From the NCBI GenBank assembly GCA_013298075.1, contig JAAFJG010000021.1, positions 1 through 64,000 of the forward strand: DNA of 64,000 nucleotides, in the 5' to 3' direction. The position numbers and the translations under genes were made by a program. Below are positions 50,432 through 60,186 of this stretch, one piece after another. The stretch's first letter is position 1; every line of letters begins with the position of its first letter. This DNA is from Cytophagales bacterium (GTDB lineage: Bacteria > Bacteroidota > Bacteroidia > Cytophagales > Microscillaceae). Below the pieces are notes generated by a model. It was given only the letters and a program-made list of their open reading frames with translations. It was not told the origin of the DNA and ran no database searches.

Positions 50432-53400
50432 TTAGAAAGAATATTGCACACTAAAATTAGCAGAACGAGGCAAAATAAACATACCAGTATTGATAGTATT
50501 GTTATTTAAAACAGCATTCGGACCGATATTATCTTGTGTACGTGTATTTCCTTCTGTGATTCCTTGTGTATTAAACAAATTGATTACTTGTCCAGAGAAT
50601 ACAAATTTATCAATGCGATAACTAATACCTGCACCTACTTCAGAGAAAGCGGGTAGTTTGTAAGTATTACGACGATTTGCCCAACGCGCTCCAATATAAC
50701 GAATATTGGCAAAAATATTGAATTTTTTGATAGTATAATCTGCCGTAAAATCAAATTGAATAGGCGGAACACGTTCTACATTATTACCCGAAAAATTAAC
50801 AGTACGCGCAGCAGGAGCATTGTTTGTAGGGGTTACAGGAATAGCAGGATTAACAAAATCAGCTTGATTTACCTCTGAAATTACTACATCAGGGTATTTT
50901 GTATATTTTGGTTGTTGTAATGAAAGAGAGCCATTAAAACGTAAGTTTTTTACGGGGGCATATACTGCTTCTATTTCTAACCCAATCGTTCTTACATCAT
51001 ATAACAAAACATCTAATTTTAAGTTTCCATTAGCGTCCGTTGATTGTAAAGTAAAAGCTGCATCATTCATTTGAGTTGCAAATACAGTTCCTGTTAAACC
51101 AAATTTACTTTTAGACATACGCAAACCTACTTCCCCTTGTAAAATACGTTCTACTGGGTTTTGTAAAGGTAGTGGAGTGAGTGTGGCATCAGTAGCAGAA
51201 CCATTATTAGTATAACCACCATTATCATTTGTATTAGCAGCACCCGTAATTCTTGTTCCTGAAAGAATTCCGTTGTCCTTATTAGAAATAAAATTTTGTG
51301 TACTTGCGTATCTCGTGCCACGTGAACCATTCAAAAATAAAGCAAAAGTTTCATCTACTTTATAATTCAAACCTATATTGGCACCCCATACATCTACTCG
51401 CATATCGTAGTTCATATAAGATGACAATGGAAGATCTGCATTATTGTCATATAAAGTTGTTTGATTACTATCCCAACCACCTGCTCCACCTATTCCCACT
51501 GTGATAGGTGCGCCGGCTCTAATAACACCTGCACTTCTACCATCTCTGCGTCCTACATTTTGTAGACTTCCAGAGGCACGATTTACTTCATATCTAAATC
51601 CTAAATTGGCAGTTAATTTACTATCAATTTTCCATTCATCACCCACAAATACTGCATAAGTAAGATTTTGACTTACAGATTTTCTGTATTGAATACCTGC
51701 TTGTAAAATACCGTTTCTTGTTAAATCAAAAGTTGGAACTGGAAATCCTGGAGCAGGTCTAAATTGAATATCTACAAATCTTGGGTTTGAAGATAAATCA
51801 GTCAAGCCTGTATTAAAATTCCAATAATCATCAGAATTATAAGCACTTACATAAGAGCCAATATTGATGCTATGTTGTTTGATTTGTTTTGAGAATTGTA
51901 AATTATTGATTAAGTTTGTATTTTGTGAATTGATCACAAACACGCCCAAAGGCAATAACATACCATTGCCATTGATACCTGTAGATAATATTCCTGTACC
52001 ACCTCCATCTGTTCCTGCAGATAAACTTGACAAAGGAATAAAACCACCATTGATATTATTGGGTAATATTGACGCAGCCCCATTATTTTGAAGGGGATGC
52101 GTATAACTTACAAAAGGAACATAAGCACCAGCACCGCCCGGTAACAAAGCAGCATTAGCTAATAATGCTCTACCCGAAACAGGATTAGATACTGTTTGTG
52201 TAAGGTTTGTTTGTGTAGTTCCTTGCATATATCTTGATTGGTTTTTTACTTGCCAACCATTCCCTAAATCGTACTTAAATTCTACGCCTATATTTTTGTA
52301 ATCTACTTTGATACCATTCGCAGGGTTAATATTACGGTTTTGTCCTACATTAAGTGGGTCAGGTACTAATAAATTATCACCTGCATTTGAAGGTATTAAA
52401 GTTCTTTCGTTTAGATTACTCCAACCAGAAACTGGTCGTGGACTATCAAAACCTTGATAAGGCACTGGAGTCCAAAACGCTACTTGGTCATCTACTATTT
52501 TTCCAGAGAAACGAATGTATCCTTTGTTATTATCAAACATTCTTGTAACATTGGCTTTGATTTGTCCACCTACATTGGCAGGTCCTGTAAAATCACGTAA
52601 ACCTTTGTCATGTCTATAATGTCCACCTACATTAAAACGCCATTTTTTGTCTTTGGTAAGAGGTCCGCCTACATTAGCATCAACTCTATACATTCCTTGC
52701 GTTCCGTAGGTATATTTTACGTCACCTTTTAAATCAGTTCCTCCCGTTTTACTTACAAAATTAACAATACCACCAGCGGTATTACTTGAGAAAATAACGG
52801 CATTTCCACCTCTCAAACCTTCCAATTTTTCGATAGTCAAGTCATTTTTTGTGAATGCATCAGCATTAAAAAATACTTTATCAGAAATTTCAAAATTGTT
52901 TAATCCATCTTCACGCAAAGCGGTATAACGCAAACCACCTGTTCCGATAGGTAAACCTCTTGGATAGATATTGTTGGCAGCTTCACCCAAACCACTTTCC
53001 ACGTAAAAACCCGGAATAGCATCAATCAAATCACCTGTACTTCTTGGTGCTTGTTGTTCTATCATTCTTTGGTCTAAGGTTGTGATAGATACGGTTGATT
53101 CGAGTTTTGATTGTGGGTCAAAACTACCTGTAACCACGACATCATCGAGACTTAAATAATCGTCTTCTAATGTGAAATCAAGTACTGCTTCACCACCCGC
53201 AGTAACCGTAGTTTTTTGTTCTTGAGTTTTAAAACCCATAAAATTGATGGTAACGGCATATTCACCATCAGCCAACATATTAATTTGATACACGCCATCT
53301 GTATCTGTGATGCTACCATTTTGTGTGCCTTTTATGACCACAGTAGCACCTACAATAACTTCGCCACTGCTATCAACGGCTTTTCCTTTGATTTTACCTG

Positions 53401-53464
53401 TTTGCCCGCAAAGGTTTGCGATATTGAAGGCAAAAAGTAATAGGAATAAATAAAATTTAATCAT
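50432..53464 (-). CDS. TonB-dependent outer-membrane receptor
   Basis: The 1010-residue protein has a signal peptide (about 1-20, ending LCGQ) and a carboxypeptidase-regulatory-like domain (about 22-110; GKAVDSSGEVIVGATVVIKG). The TonB plug follows (about 130-240; VSITTLDQRMIEQQ, then GLRGGNAVIFSSNTAGGIVNF), and then a 22-stranded barrel ending in SVQYSF, with the terminal F needed for outer-membrane insertion. These proteins take up large or scarce ligands using TonB energy. No SusD partner is next to it, so a pure polysaccharide system is not shown. The beta-glucosidase gene is divergent from it and may share regulation. Confidence 0.95.
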   Translation of the reverse strand: MIKFYLFLLLFAFNIANLCGQTGKIKGKAVDSSGEVIVGATVVIKGTQNGSITDTDGVYQINMLADGEYAVTINFMGFKTQEQKTTVTAGGEAVLDFTLEDDYLSLDDVVVTGSFDPQSKLESTVSITTLDQRMIEQQAPRSTGDLIDAIPGFYVESGLGEAANNIYPRGLPIGTGGLRYTALREDGLNNFEISDKVFFNADAFTKNDLTIEKLEGLRGGNAVIFSSNTAGGIVNFVSKTGGTDLKGDVKYTYGTQGMYRVDANVGGPLTKDKKWRFNVGGHYRHDKGLRDFTGPANVGGQIKANVTRMFDNNKGYIRFSGKIVDDQVAFWTPVPYQGFDSPRPVSGWSNLNERTLIPSNAGDNLLVPDPLNVGQNRNINPANGIKVDYKNIGVEFKYDLGNGWQVKNQSRYMQGTTQTNLTQTVSNPVSGRALLANAALLPGGAGAYVPFVSYTHPLQNNGAASILPNNINGGFIPLSSLSAGTDGGGTGILSTGINGNGMLLPLGVFVINSQNTNLINNLQFSKQIKQHSINIGSYVSAYNSDDYWNFNTGLTDLSSNPRFVDIQFRPAPGFPVPTFDLTRNGILQAGIQYRKSVSQNLTYAVFVGDEWKIDSKLTANLGFRYEVNRASGSLQNVGRRDGRSAGVIRAGAPITVGIGGAGGWDSNQTTLYDNNADLPLSSYMNYDMRVDVWGANIGLNYKVDETFALFLNGSRGTRYASTQNFISNKDNGILSGTRITGAANTNDNGGYTNNGSATDATLTPLPLQNPVERILQGEVGLRMSKSKFGLTGTVFATQMNDAAFTLQSTDANGNLKLDVLLYDVRTIGLEIEAVYAPVKNLRFNGSLSLQQPKYTKYPDVVISEVNQADFVNPAIPVTPTNNAPAARTVNFSGNNVERVPPIQFDFTADYTIKKFNIFANIRYIGARWANRRNTYKLPAFSEVGAGISYRIDKFVFSGQVINLFNTQGITEGNTRTQDNIGPNAVLNNNTINTGMFILPRSANFSVQYSF

Positions 53465-53607
53465 AAAAATAAAAAGTTTAAGAAAGTAAAATAATTATAT
53501 TTAAAAATATATTATACAATTATTAAAACAATTTTTATTAAAATTTGTTTTAAAATAAATGATTTTTTTTGTATTTTTTTTATAAATTTTATAAACTATC
53601 GAATATT

Positions 53608-55062
53608 ATGAACAGACGTGAGGCTTTACAATCGAGCAGTGCATTTATTTTTGGGGCGATGCTTAGCCCTTCTATCTTGGCTGATAGTATGACAGATGAA
53701 ACATCTCATATTATTTTACCAGATTTTAAAAGAGGTGATTTTGGAAAAAATTTTTTGTGGGGAACCGCCACTGCCTCTTATCAAATAGAAGGCTCACATG
53801 ATAAAGATGGAAAAGGTGTTTCTATTTGGGATACTTTTTCGCATATAGACGGAAAAATAAAAAATAACGAAAATGGAGATATTGCTTGTGATTTTTATAA
53901 TCGTTATCCTTCTGATATTGCCTTAGCCAAAAAAATGAATATGGAAGTATTTAGATTTTCAACCGCTTGGACAAGATTACTTCCTAACGGAATAGGAAAA
54001 GTAAATCAAAAAGGAGTAGATTTTTATAATAAAGTAATAGATGAATGTTTGAAAAAAAATCTTAGTCCTTGGCTAACTTTATACCATTGGGATTTGCCGC
54101 AAGCATTAGAAGATAAAGGTGGCTGGACAAATAGAGATATAATTAATTGGTTTGGGGAATATACAAATCTTTGTGCTGATAAATTTGGCGATAGAGTTAA
54201 AAATTTTATGATTTTGAACGAGCCTACTATTTTCTCAATGTTAGGTTATTTAGATGGCAGACACGCACCCGGACACAAAGATGTAGGTAAATTTTTAAAG
54301 GTTGTTCATCATATTTCGATGGTGCAAGCAGAAGCAGGAAGAATTTTAAGACAAAAATTAAAAGATGCACAAATAGGCACTACTTATTCTTGTAATATTG
54401 TGCAACCAATAACCGAAGAAGAACAAGACAAAAAAGCAGCCGAAAAATTAGATGTATTATTGAATCGAATGTATATCGAGCCAGCAGTGGGCTTAGGTTA
54501 TCCGTCAGAAACTTTACCATTGCTCAAAAATATTGAAAAGTTTATGCAGCCAGATGATATGGAGAAATTAAAATTTGATTTTGATTTTATTGGTATTCAA
54601 AACTATACGCGTGTGGTTGTAAAACATGATGAGAAATCACCTCTTTTGGGTATCAAATTTGTTGAAGCCAAAGATAGAAATGTACCAAAAATGACCGCTA
54701 TGAAATGGGAAGTATATCCTGAAGGAATATATCTTATTTTGAAACAATTTGCTCAATATAAAGGCATAAAAAAAATAATTATTACCGAAAATGGTGCCGC
54801 TTTTGAAGATAAATTAGAAGGAAAAAAAATCCACGATAAAGAGAGAATCGATTTTTTTGAAACATATTTATCAGAAGTATTAAGAGCAAAAAAAGAAGGT
54901 GTGCCTGTGGAAGGATATTTAGTGTGGTCTATGTTAGATAATTATGAATGGGCAGAAGGTTATCATCCTCGTTTTGGATTAGTTTATGTAGATTATCCTA
55001 CCCAAAAAAGATACATCAAAGATTCAGGTTTGTGGTTTCAAAAGTTTTTAAAAAAGAAATAA
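53608..55062 (+). CDS. GH1 beta-glucosidase with Tat-like signal
   Basis: The start at ATG 53608 gives 484 residues; the longer frame (53569) has no reason for use. The N terminus MNRREALQSSS, then a hydrophobic stretch, resembles a twin-arginine signal, so the enzyme is probably exported folded. The GH1 barrel has the acid/base glutamate E205 in LNEP (about 203-206) and the nucleophile E394 in ITENGA (about 392-397), plus WGTATASYQIEG near the start (51-62). Such enzymes release glucose or related sugars from beta-linked oligosaccharides with retention. It is divergent from a TonB receptor (144 bp between the starts). A terminator follows. Confidence 0.93.
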   Translation: MNRREALQSSSAFIFGAMLSPSILADSMTDETSHIILPDFKRGDFGKNFLWGTATASYQIEGSHDKDGKGVSIWDTFSHIDGKIKNNENGDIACDFYNRYPSDIALAKKMNMEVFRFSTAWTRLLPNGIGKVNQKGVDFYNKVIDECLKKNLSPWLTLYHWDLPQALEDKGGWTNRDIINWFGEYTNLCADKFGDRVKNFMILNEPTIFSMLGYLDGRHAPGHKDVGKFLKVVHHISMVQAEAGRILRQKLKDAQIGTTYSCNIVQPITEEEQDKKAAEKLDVLLNRMYIEPAVGLGYPSETLPLLKNIEKFMQPDDMEKLKFDFDFIGIQNYTRVVVKHDEKSPLLGIKFVEAKDRNVPKMTAMKWEVYPEGIYLILKQFAQYKGIKKIIITENGAAFEDKLEGKKIHDKERIDFFETYLSEVLRAKKEGVPVEGYLVWSMLDNYEWAEGYHPRFGLVYVDYPTQKRYIKDSGLWFQKFLKKK

Positions 55063-55070
55063 AACAAATA

Positions 55071-55102
55071 AAAAAAGACTTCTTTCAAAGAAGTCTTTTT
55101 TT
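55071..55102 (+). terminator. Terminator of the beta-glucosidase gene
   Basis: AAAAAAGACTTCTTT pairs with AAAGAAGTCTTTTTT with a minimal loop; a T run follows 8 bp after the stop. Confidence 0.85.
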
Positions 55103-55148
55103 ATTTCATACAATAAATAATAGAGTTCTAAATAATTCTATTCAAAAA

Positions 55149-55179
55149 TTGTTTATTTATAAATTTTAAATTACTTTTG
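55149..55179 (+). promoter_or_regulatory. Promoter of mreC
   Basis: TTG (55149-55151), 20-bp spacer, TACTTTTG (55172-55179), 57 bp before the ATG. Confidence 0.65.
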
Positions 55180-55236
55180 CAAACTATTATCATAACAAAA
55201 TATTTTAGACATCATTGAAATTAGTATCTTTATAAT

Positions 55237-56076
55237 ATGGGTGGTTTGCTTTACCTAATACGAAAATATCAACTTTTTTTACTTTTTTTGCTTTTAGAAC
55301 TCGTTTCTTTTGGCTTATTGGTGCAAAATAATTATTATCAAAACGCTGTTTTTTTTAATTCTGCTAATTCATTTACAGGAACTATTTTGAGTTGGTCAAG
55401 TGGATTGAGAGAATATTTTAATCTGAGGCAAATCAATAAAGAATTAGCACAAGATAATGTGCAGATGAAACAATTATTGGCACGAGTTACCCAAAAAAAT
55501 GAACAATTAAATATCAAACCTATTCAAGATTCTATTATTATTAACAAATATACTTATACTTTGGCAAAAGTAATCAATAATAGTACAAATAAAATCAATA
55601 ATATTATTACGATTGATAAAGGAGCAAAACACGGAATTAAGAAAGGAATGGCGGTTATTTCTCCCACAGGAATTGTCGGAAAAGTAATTCAAGTAAAACA
55701 AAATTTTTCTACTATTATTTCTTTATTGAGTTCAAAAACAAATATATCAGTACAAATTAAAAGAAATGGCGAATTAGCCACGCTTACTTGGGGCAATAGA
55801 AATCCAAGAATTGCGAAATTAAATGATATTTCTACCAACGTAAAAGTGCAAGTCAATGATACGATTCAGACTTCTGGTTATGCTAATTTTCCGCCACGCT
55901 TAATGGTTGGAATTGTCAAAAAAGTAAGACTAATTCCCGAAAAAACTTTTTATGAAATCGAAGTAGAATTGAGTACTAATTTGAGTAGTTTGGCTTATGT
56001 GTATGTGATTCAAGATATTTTGAAACTCGAACAAGACGAATTAGAAGCAGAAACTTTGGAGGAATTGACTGAATAA
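55237..56076 (+). CDS. mreC: Rod shape-determining protein MreC
   Basis: MreC links the MreB cytoskeleton to peptidoglycan synthases in the periplasm. The 279-residue protein has one N-terminal membrane helix (about 12-30), a coiled coil (about 66-95) and the MreC beta-barrel domains (about 105-265; KVINNSTNKINNIITIDKG, then GIVGKVIQVKQNFSTIISLL). Length fits Bacteroidota MreC. The usual neighbours mreB, mreD, the PBP2 gene and rodA are absent on both sides. It has its own promoter and a terminator. Confidence 0.93.
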   Translation: MGGLLYLIRKYQLFLLFLLLELVSFGLLVQNNYYQNAVFFNSANSFTGTILSWSSGLREYFNLRQINKELAQDNVQMKQLLARVTQKNEQLNIKPIQDSIIINKYTYTLAKVINNSTNKINNIITIDKGAKHGIKKGMAVISPTGIVGKVIQVKQNFSTIISLLSSKTNISVQIKRNGELATLTWGNRNPRIAKLNDISTNVKVQVNDTIQTSGYANFPPRLMVGIVKKVRLIPEKTFYEIEVELSTNLSSLAYVYVIQDILKLEQDELEAETLEELTE

Positions 56077-56107
56077 ATCAAATTAAAAAATATCATCAAA
56101 AAAATAC

Positions 56108-56142
56108 CTGAAAAATTATTCTCAAAAAAAATAATTTTTCAG
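56108..56142. terminator. Bidirectional terminator after mreC
   Basis: CTGAAAAATTATT pairs perfectly with AATAATTTTTCAG around a 9-base loop. It separates mreC (plus) and the 67-residue gene (minus). Confidence 0.75.
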
Positions 56143-56155
56143 ATATATCAAAAAT

Positions 56156-56359
56156 TTATTGTTGCTCAGTTTTGACATTATTTTCTTTCTTTTTCAGAAA
56201 ATATACAAACATATTAGGTGTTGCTAGTACTAAAAATGCTATCAAACCATTAGCCCAAACTGGACGATTAGGCAACACTAACGTATGCAGCCACCAAGAT
56301 AAAAGGAAAATTATAGTAAATACTATTTTTCTTTCATTGGCTTTTGTAATCTTTTTCAT
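56156..56359 (-). CDS. Small two-helix membrane protein (67 residues)
   Basis: Two membrane helices (about 12-29 and about 33-53) with basic termini. Its ATG overlaps the stop of the upstream gene by 4 bp (ATGA), typical of translational coupling, which supports it being real. The pattern of W-W, P-x-W-x-x-G-L-x-A and Y-x-L-K-K matches the 66-residue protein at 32028-32228. Function unknown. Possibly a partner of the outer-membrane protein encoded just before it. Confidence 0.75.
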   Translation of the reverse strand: MKKITKANERKIVFTIIFLLSWWLHTLVLPNRPVWANGLIAFLVLATPNMFVYFLKKKENNVKTEQQ

Positions 56360-57114
56360 CTTTTTCCTCTGATTTTGATACCCAATTCGAAAGAAAAAAT
56401 ATTTCTTGTAAATGGCGTTTGCGTTAATTTTGTAGCATTATTTTCAAAGTTAATATCAGTAGCATTAGCATCTAAGTTGATATGAGCAACTTTGCTATCA
56501 AAAAATTTACCATTCGAAAATCTAACATATCCGTTATTAGTAATGGGTATAAAATAATTGATTTGTCCATACAAAGCAAAACATTCGTTTAATTGTACGT
56601 TTAAACCTATTTTTGGTGTCATTCCTAACATTTGATTACCCAAACTGACCTCTATATTTTCATTATTAAATGTACGATTATCGATTTTAATGGCATTATT
56701 TGCAAAAAAACTACCGATTTGGTGTTGTATTCTTTGAATAGAAAAATCTAATCCACTAAAAAAAGATACTTTATTTTGTATTGTTTTTTGAAAACCTACT
56801 CCTAAATTTAATTCTGATACACTTGTATTTCCAAAAGTACGAGCAGCATTAATAGAAAAATACATATTTTTCGTAAAAAACTTTTCAAATCCTACGTTCA
56901 TACCATAAACCGCAAAAGAACTTATATTTTGATGCGTATTAAAAACAGAATTATTATCTTTCGAATAATTGAACGAAAAATGCTGGAAATTAGGTTGCAA
57001 AAAATAGGTTTTAAAACCTAATTTTGCATTTGTTCTATTCTTTAAAGTTTCTTGACTGTGTATAAAAGAAGAAATGCCAACGAAATAAAAGGCAAATAAA
57101 ATAAGTTTTTTCAT
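56356..57114 (-). CDS. Probable outer-membrane beta-barrel protein of unknown function
   Basis: The 252-residue protein has a signal peptide (about 1-20, ending IHSQ). The mature part shows alternating hydrophobic and polar residues with aromatic ends, as in small outer-membrane barrels (for example FAVYGMNVGFEKFF, MYFSINAARTFG, FALYGQINYFIP). It ends IFSFELGIKIRGKR. No family recognised. It overlaps a 67-residue membrane protein gene by 4 bp. Confidence 0.7.
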   Translation of the reverse strand: MKKLILFAFYFVGISSFIHSQETLKNRTNAKLGFKTYFLQPNFQHFSFNYSKDNNSVFNTHQNISSFAVYGMNVGFEKFFTKNMYFSINAARTFGNTSVSELNLGVGFQKTIQNKVSFFSGLDFSIQRIQHQIGSFFANNAIKIDNRTFNNENIEVSLGNQMLGMTPKIGLNVQLNECFALYGQINYFIPITNNGYVRFSNGKFFDSKVAHINLDANATDINFENNATKLTQTPFTRNIFSFELGIKIRGKR

Positions 57115-57247
57115 AGAAAATTTACGTTTTTTTTTGTAATAATTTGATTTACGAAGTTATATTATTCATCAACTCACAAAAGTAGATATTACTTTTTATA
57201 GTTTATAACCGCCAAATTTATTATTTTTGCTATTGATAATCAATGAT

Positions 57248-57646
57248 TTATGAAAACTGTTCGGTCATCATTTGGATAACTTGTTTTTCAAGTTTTTCAT
57301 CAAGGACTATAGCTTCCATTATTAGTTCTATCAAATATCTTTCCAATGCTTCCCAAGTCGGATAGCCTAAAAATAATGCAATTATACTTTTAGTTTTGTT
57401 TTGTAAAATATATTGTTTTTGGGCATCTTTCTTCTCAAACATTTGTTGTAAAGTCGCCCCATTTATTTTACTTTTTGTCTGATTATGAATAAGTATAGAT
57501 AAATATTCAAAATCACCTGAAGTCCAGTTTGCGTGTTCGTTACGCAAATTAGTATTCTCTACTTTGATACTATTTTGTTCTTTGAGTAATTTATGTACTT
57601 TTTTTTGTATTTTGAATACAATAAGTTGTCGAACCAGTATTTTCAT
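57248..57646 (-). CDS. Unrecognised protein with regulator-like C-terminal region
   Basis: The 132-residue protein is soluble and helical. The segment IHNQTKSKINGATLQQMFEKK...YILQNKTKSIIALFLGYPTWEALERYL resembles, loosely, the Bacteroidota motif ISxxTLKRxxGY...YTLDxLAxFLGYxxWEDF seen in HTH-like regulators, so DNA or nucleotide binding is possible but unproven. The gene's first codon lies about 25 bp from a family A repeat. Expression signals are not clear. Confidence 0.55.
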   Translation of the reverse strand: MKILVRQLIVFKIQKKVHKLLKEQNSIKVENTNLRNEHANWTSGDFEYLSILIHNQTKSKINGATLQQMFEKKDAQKQYILQNKTKSIIALFLGYPTWEALERYLIELIMEAIVLDEKLEKQVIQMMTEQFS

Positions 57647-57670
57647 AATAATTTAATTGATTGATATATT

Positions 57671-57868
57671 TATTATAATAACTTATTTGAGTAAATTTTG
57701 TTTTATTTTTGGTATAAAAAAAATAAAATTTTTGATACATTATTATCCTCCAGATAAATCTGGAGGCAATTCAGATAAATCTGGAGGCAATTCAGATAAA
57801 TCTGGAGGCAATTCAAAACATATTTTAAAAATATATTTTCATTTTTCGCATAAATTTTCTACCAACCA
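57671..57868. repeat. Family A repeat with three 21-bp tandem units
   Basis: Three exact units of CAGATAAATCTGGAGGCAATT occupy 57751-57813, preceded by CCTC to complete the palindrome. Flanks match 32251-32490. The open frame that passes through (57657-58013) encodes DKSGGNS three times but runs into sequence unlike a gene. Confidence 0.9.
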
Positions 57869-57871
57869 AAT

Positions 57872-58294
57872 TTATTTAATGGCTAAAATAATCAAACCTA
57901 CTAAAATAAAACCAGCCCCAACGATAATTTTCCAACTAAAAACTTCATTTAAAATAAAAAAAGAAAGCAATAAAGTAATCAAAATACTTCCTTTATCTAT
58001 CAAAGCCACCTGAGAAACATCACCGATTTTGATGGCTTTATAATAAAATATCCAAGAAATTGTGGTAGTCAAACCTGAAAAACATAGAAAAATTATATCA
58101 TTTCGAGTCAGATTTTTGAAGTCTTTCAAAGATTCGAAAGCCATCATATTTATCCAAATCAAAACAAAAACAGTGCTTGTACGTATCACTAAGCCAGTAT
58201 CTGCGCTCACATTTTTAACTCCAATTTTTGCAATGACAGAAGTTAATCCTGCAAATAACATAGAAATAATGGCATAAATTACCCAAAGTTTCAT
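57872..58294 (-). CDS. EamA-family (DMT) transporter, single-domain
   Basis: The 140-residue protein has one EamA domain with about four to five membrane helices (about 3-24, 34-52, 67-86, 93-113 and 119-138). The closing segment FILNEVFSWKIIVGAGFILVGLIIL is typical of DMT transporters. Half-size forms like this usually act as dimers. Substrate is unknown. It follows sufB in the same direction but a terminator stands between. Confidence 0.85.
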   Translation of the reverse strand: MKLWVIYAIISMLFAGLTSVIAKIGVKNVSADTGLVIRTSTVFVLIWINMMAFESLKDFKNLTRNDIIFLCFSGLTTTISWIFYYKAIKIGDVSQVALIDKGSILITLLLSFFILNEVFSWKIIVGAGFILVGLIILAIK

Positions 58295-58359
58295 AGTTGA
58301 TAAAGGAAAAATAAATTTTTTATTTTTTTTGAGATAAGATTGAAAAAAATAAATAAAAA

Positions 58360-58389
58360 AAAATCATACATTCAAAAATGTATGATTTT
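58360..58389 (-). terminator. Terminator of sufB
   Basis: AAAATCATACATT pairs perfectly with AATGTATGATTTT around a 4-base loop. A long T run follows on the minus strand. Confidence 0.85.
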
Positions 58390-58397
58390 CTATTTTT

Positions 58398-59837
58398 TTA
58401 TCCTACACTTCCTTCGAGTGAAATTGCCAATAATTTTTGGGCTTCTACTGCAAATTCCATCGGGAGTTGATTTAAAACTTCTTTCGCGTATCCGTTGATA
58501 ATTAAAGCCACCGCCGTTTCCGTACTCATTCCTCTTTGATTACAATAAAAAAGTTGGTCTTCTGCAATTTTTGAAGTAGTTGCTTCGTGTTCTACGGTAG
58601 AAGAATTATTTTCTACTTCGATATACGGGAACGTATGCGCCCCACATTTATCGCCCATCAACAACGAATCACATTGCGAAAAATTGCGTGCATTTTCGGC
58701 ACGTTTGAAAACTTTGACTTGTCCACGATAAGAATTATGGCTTTTTCCTGCAGAAATTCCTTTCGATACAATTCTACTTTTGGTATTTTTTCCAATATGA
58801 ATCATTTTTGTACCTGTATCTGCTTGTTGATAATGATTGGTTACGGCAACCGAATAAAATTCGCCTACCGAGTTATCACCTTTGAGAATACAACTTGGAT
58901 ATTTCCAAGTAATTGCCGAACCTGTTTCGACTTGTGTCCAAGATATTTTTGAATTTACGCCTGCACAAATTCCTCTTTTGGTTACAAAATTATAAATTCC
59001 ACCTTTGCCATTTTTATCACCAGGATACCAATTTTGAACGGTAGAATATTTAATTTCTGCATTGTCCATCGCCACCAATTCTACGACTGCAGCGTGAACT
59101 TGATTTTCATCGCGCATAGGAGCGGTGCAACCTTCGAGATAACTCACGTAACTTCCTTCTTCTGCGACTATCAAAGTACGTTCAAATTGTCCTGTATTTT
59201 TTTCATTGATGCGAAAATAAGTAGATAATTCCATTGGGCAACGAACTCCTTTTGGAATATAACAAAACGAACCATCAGTAAAAACGGCACAATTCAACGT
59301 GGCAAAATAATTATCATTCACAGGCACAACCGAGCCAATATATTTTTTTATTAAGTCAGGATGTTCTTGAATGGCTTCACTCAAAGAACAAAAAATAATG
59401 CCTAATTCTCCTAATTTTGCTTTAAAAGTAGTGGCAACCGAAACGCTATCTATCACCGCATCAACCGCAATTCCTGTCAATCTTTTTTGTTCGTTTAAAG
59501 AAATACCTAATTTATCAAAAGTAGCAATCAATTCGGGGTCTATTTCATCAAGACTATTGACTTGTTTTTTTTGTTTTGGAGCGGCATAATAGATGATATC
59601 TTGATAGTTTATTTCAGGATAATGCACGTTTACCCATTTAGGTTCTTTCATTTTTTTCCATTTTTCGAATGCTTCCAAACGCCAATCCAACATCCATTGC
59701 GGTTCATTTTTTTTAGAAGAGATAAATCTAATAATATCTTCATTTAAACCTTTTGGAGCGTTATCACTTTCGATATTGATTTCAAAACCATATTTATAAT
59801 CGGAGTTGATATGCTCCTCTAAGACTTCCATGCCCAT
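58398..59837 (-). CDS. sufB: Fe-S cluster assembly scaffold protein SufB
   Basis: SufB is the scaffold of the SUF system, working with SufC (ATPase) and SufD to build iron-sulfur clusters. The 479-residue protein fits the family length and carries the core [22 protein letters not shown] near residues 413-434, which includes the cluster-assembly histidine-glutamate region, and [14 protein letters not shown] just before. The opening [20 protein letters not shown] (about 39-58) is typical. sufC, sufD and sufS, normally beside it, are absent. It ends at a terminator. Confidence 0.96.
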   Translation of the reverse strand: MGMEVLEEHINSDYKYGFEINIESDNAPKGLNEDIIRFISSKKNEPQWMLDWRLEAFEKWKKMKEPKWVNVHYPEINYQDIIYYAAPKQKKQVNSLDEIDPELIATFDKLGISLNEQKRLTGIAVDAVIDSVSVATTFKAKLGELGIIFCSLSEAIQEHPDLIKKYIGSVVPVNDNYFATLNCAVFTDGSFCYIPKGVRCPMELSTYFRINEKNTGQFERTLIVAEEGSYVSYLEGCTAPMRDENQVHAAVVELVAMDNAEIKYSTVQNWYPGDKNGKGGIYNFVTKRGICAGVNSKISWTQVETGSAITWKYPSCILKGDNSVGEFYSVAVTNHYQQADTGTKMIHIGKNTKSRIVSKGISAGKSHNSYRGQVKVFKRAENARNFSQCDSLLMGDKCGAHTFPYIEVENNSSTVEHEATTSKIAEDQLFYCNQRGMSTETAVALIINGYAKEVLNQLPMEFAVEAQKLLAISLEGSVG

Positions 59838-59980
59838 ATTCGTACTTATATTTTTAAATTTCTATTGCAGTTTGTTATTTAGAATAATTTTAAACTGCAA
59901 ATATAAAACAAATTTTAGTCAATAATTGTTTTCAAAATATATTTATTTTTTTTAAAATATATTAGATTTTTTTTATGATA

Positions 59981-60092
59981 AAAATTTTGGCACACGGATA
60001 ATGCGGATTTAGCGGATTAAAACGGATTTTTTTCTCTTTTTTTAGTGTTTTTATCAATTTTTGTTTCCTATTTTAAAAACTCGATTTAAAAA
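59981..60092. repeat. Family C dispersed repeat, copy 3
   Basis: Closely related to 12003-12125: AAAATTTTGGCACACGGATAA, then GCGGATTTAGCGGATTAAAACG, a T run, and a final block ATTTTAAAAACTCGATTTAAA like the ATTTAAAAAACTC of copy 1. No gene lies in 59838-60186 otherwise. Confidence 0.75.
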
Positions 60093-60186
60093 TAAATAAA
60101 AATAAAAAATAGTATTTAAGAACTCAAATAGCATTTTTTTTGTTTTTAGATAAGGTTTATACAAATAAAAACAAGATATATTTATC

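Noticed and set aside
53569-53607. Extended N terminus of the GH1 gene
   Set aside because: The ATG at 53608 gives a sensible Tat-like signal; the extra 13 residues are aromatic-rich and lack support.
57657-58013. 118-codon open frame with three DKSGGNS units
   Set aside because: Same reason, and it runs over the EamA gene on the opposite strand.
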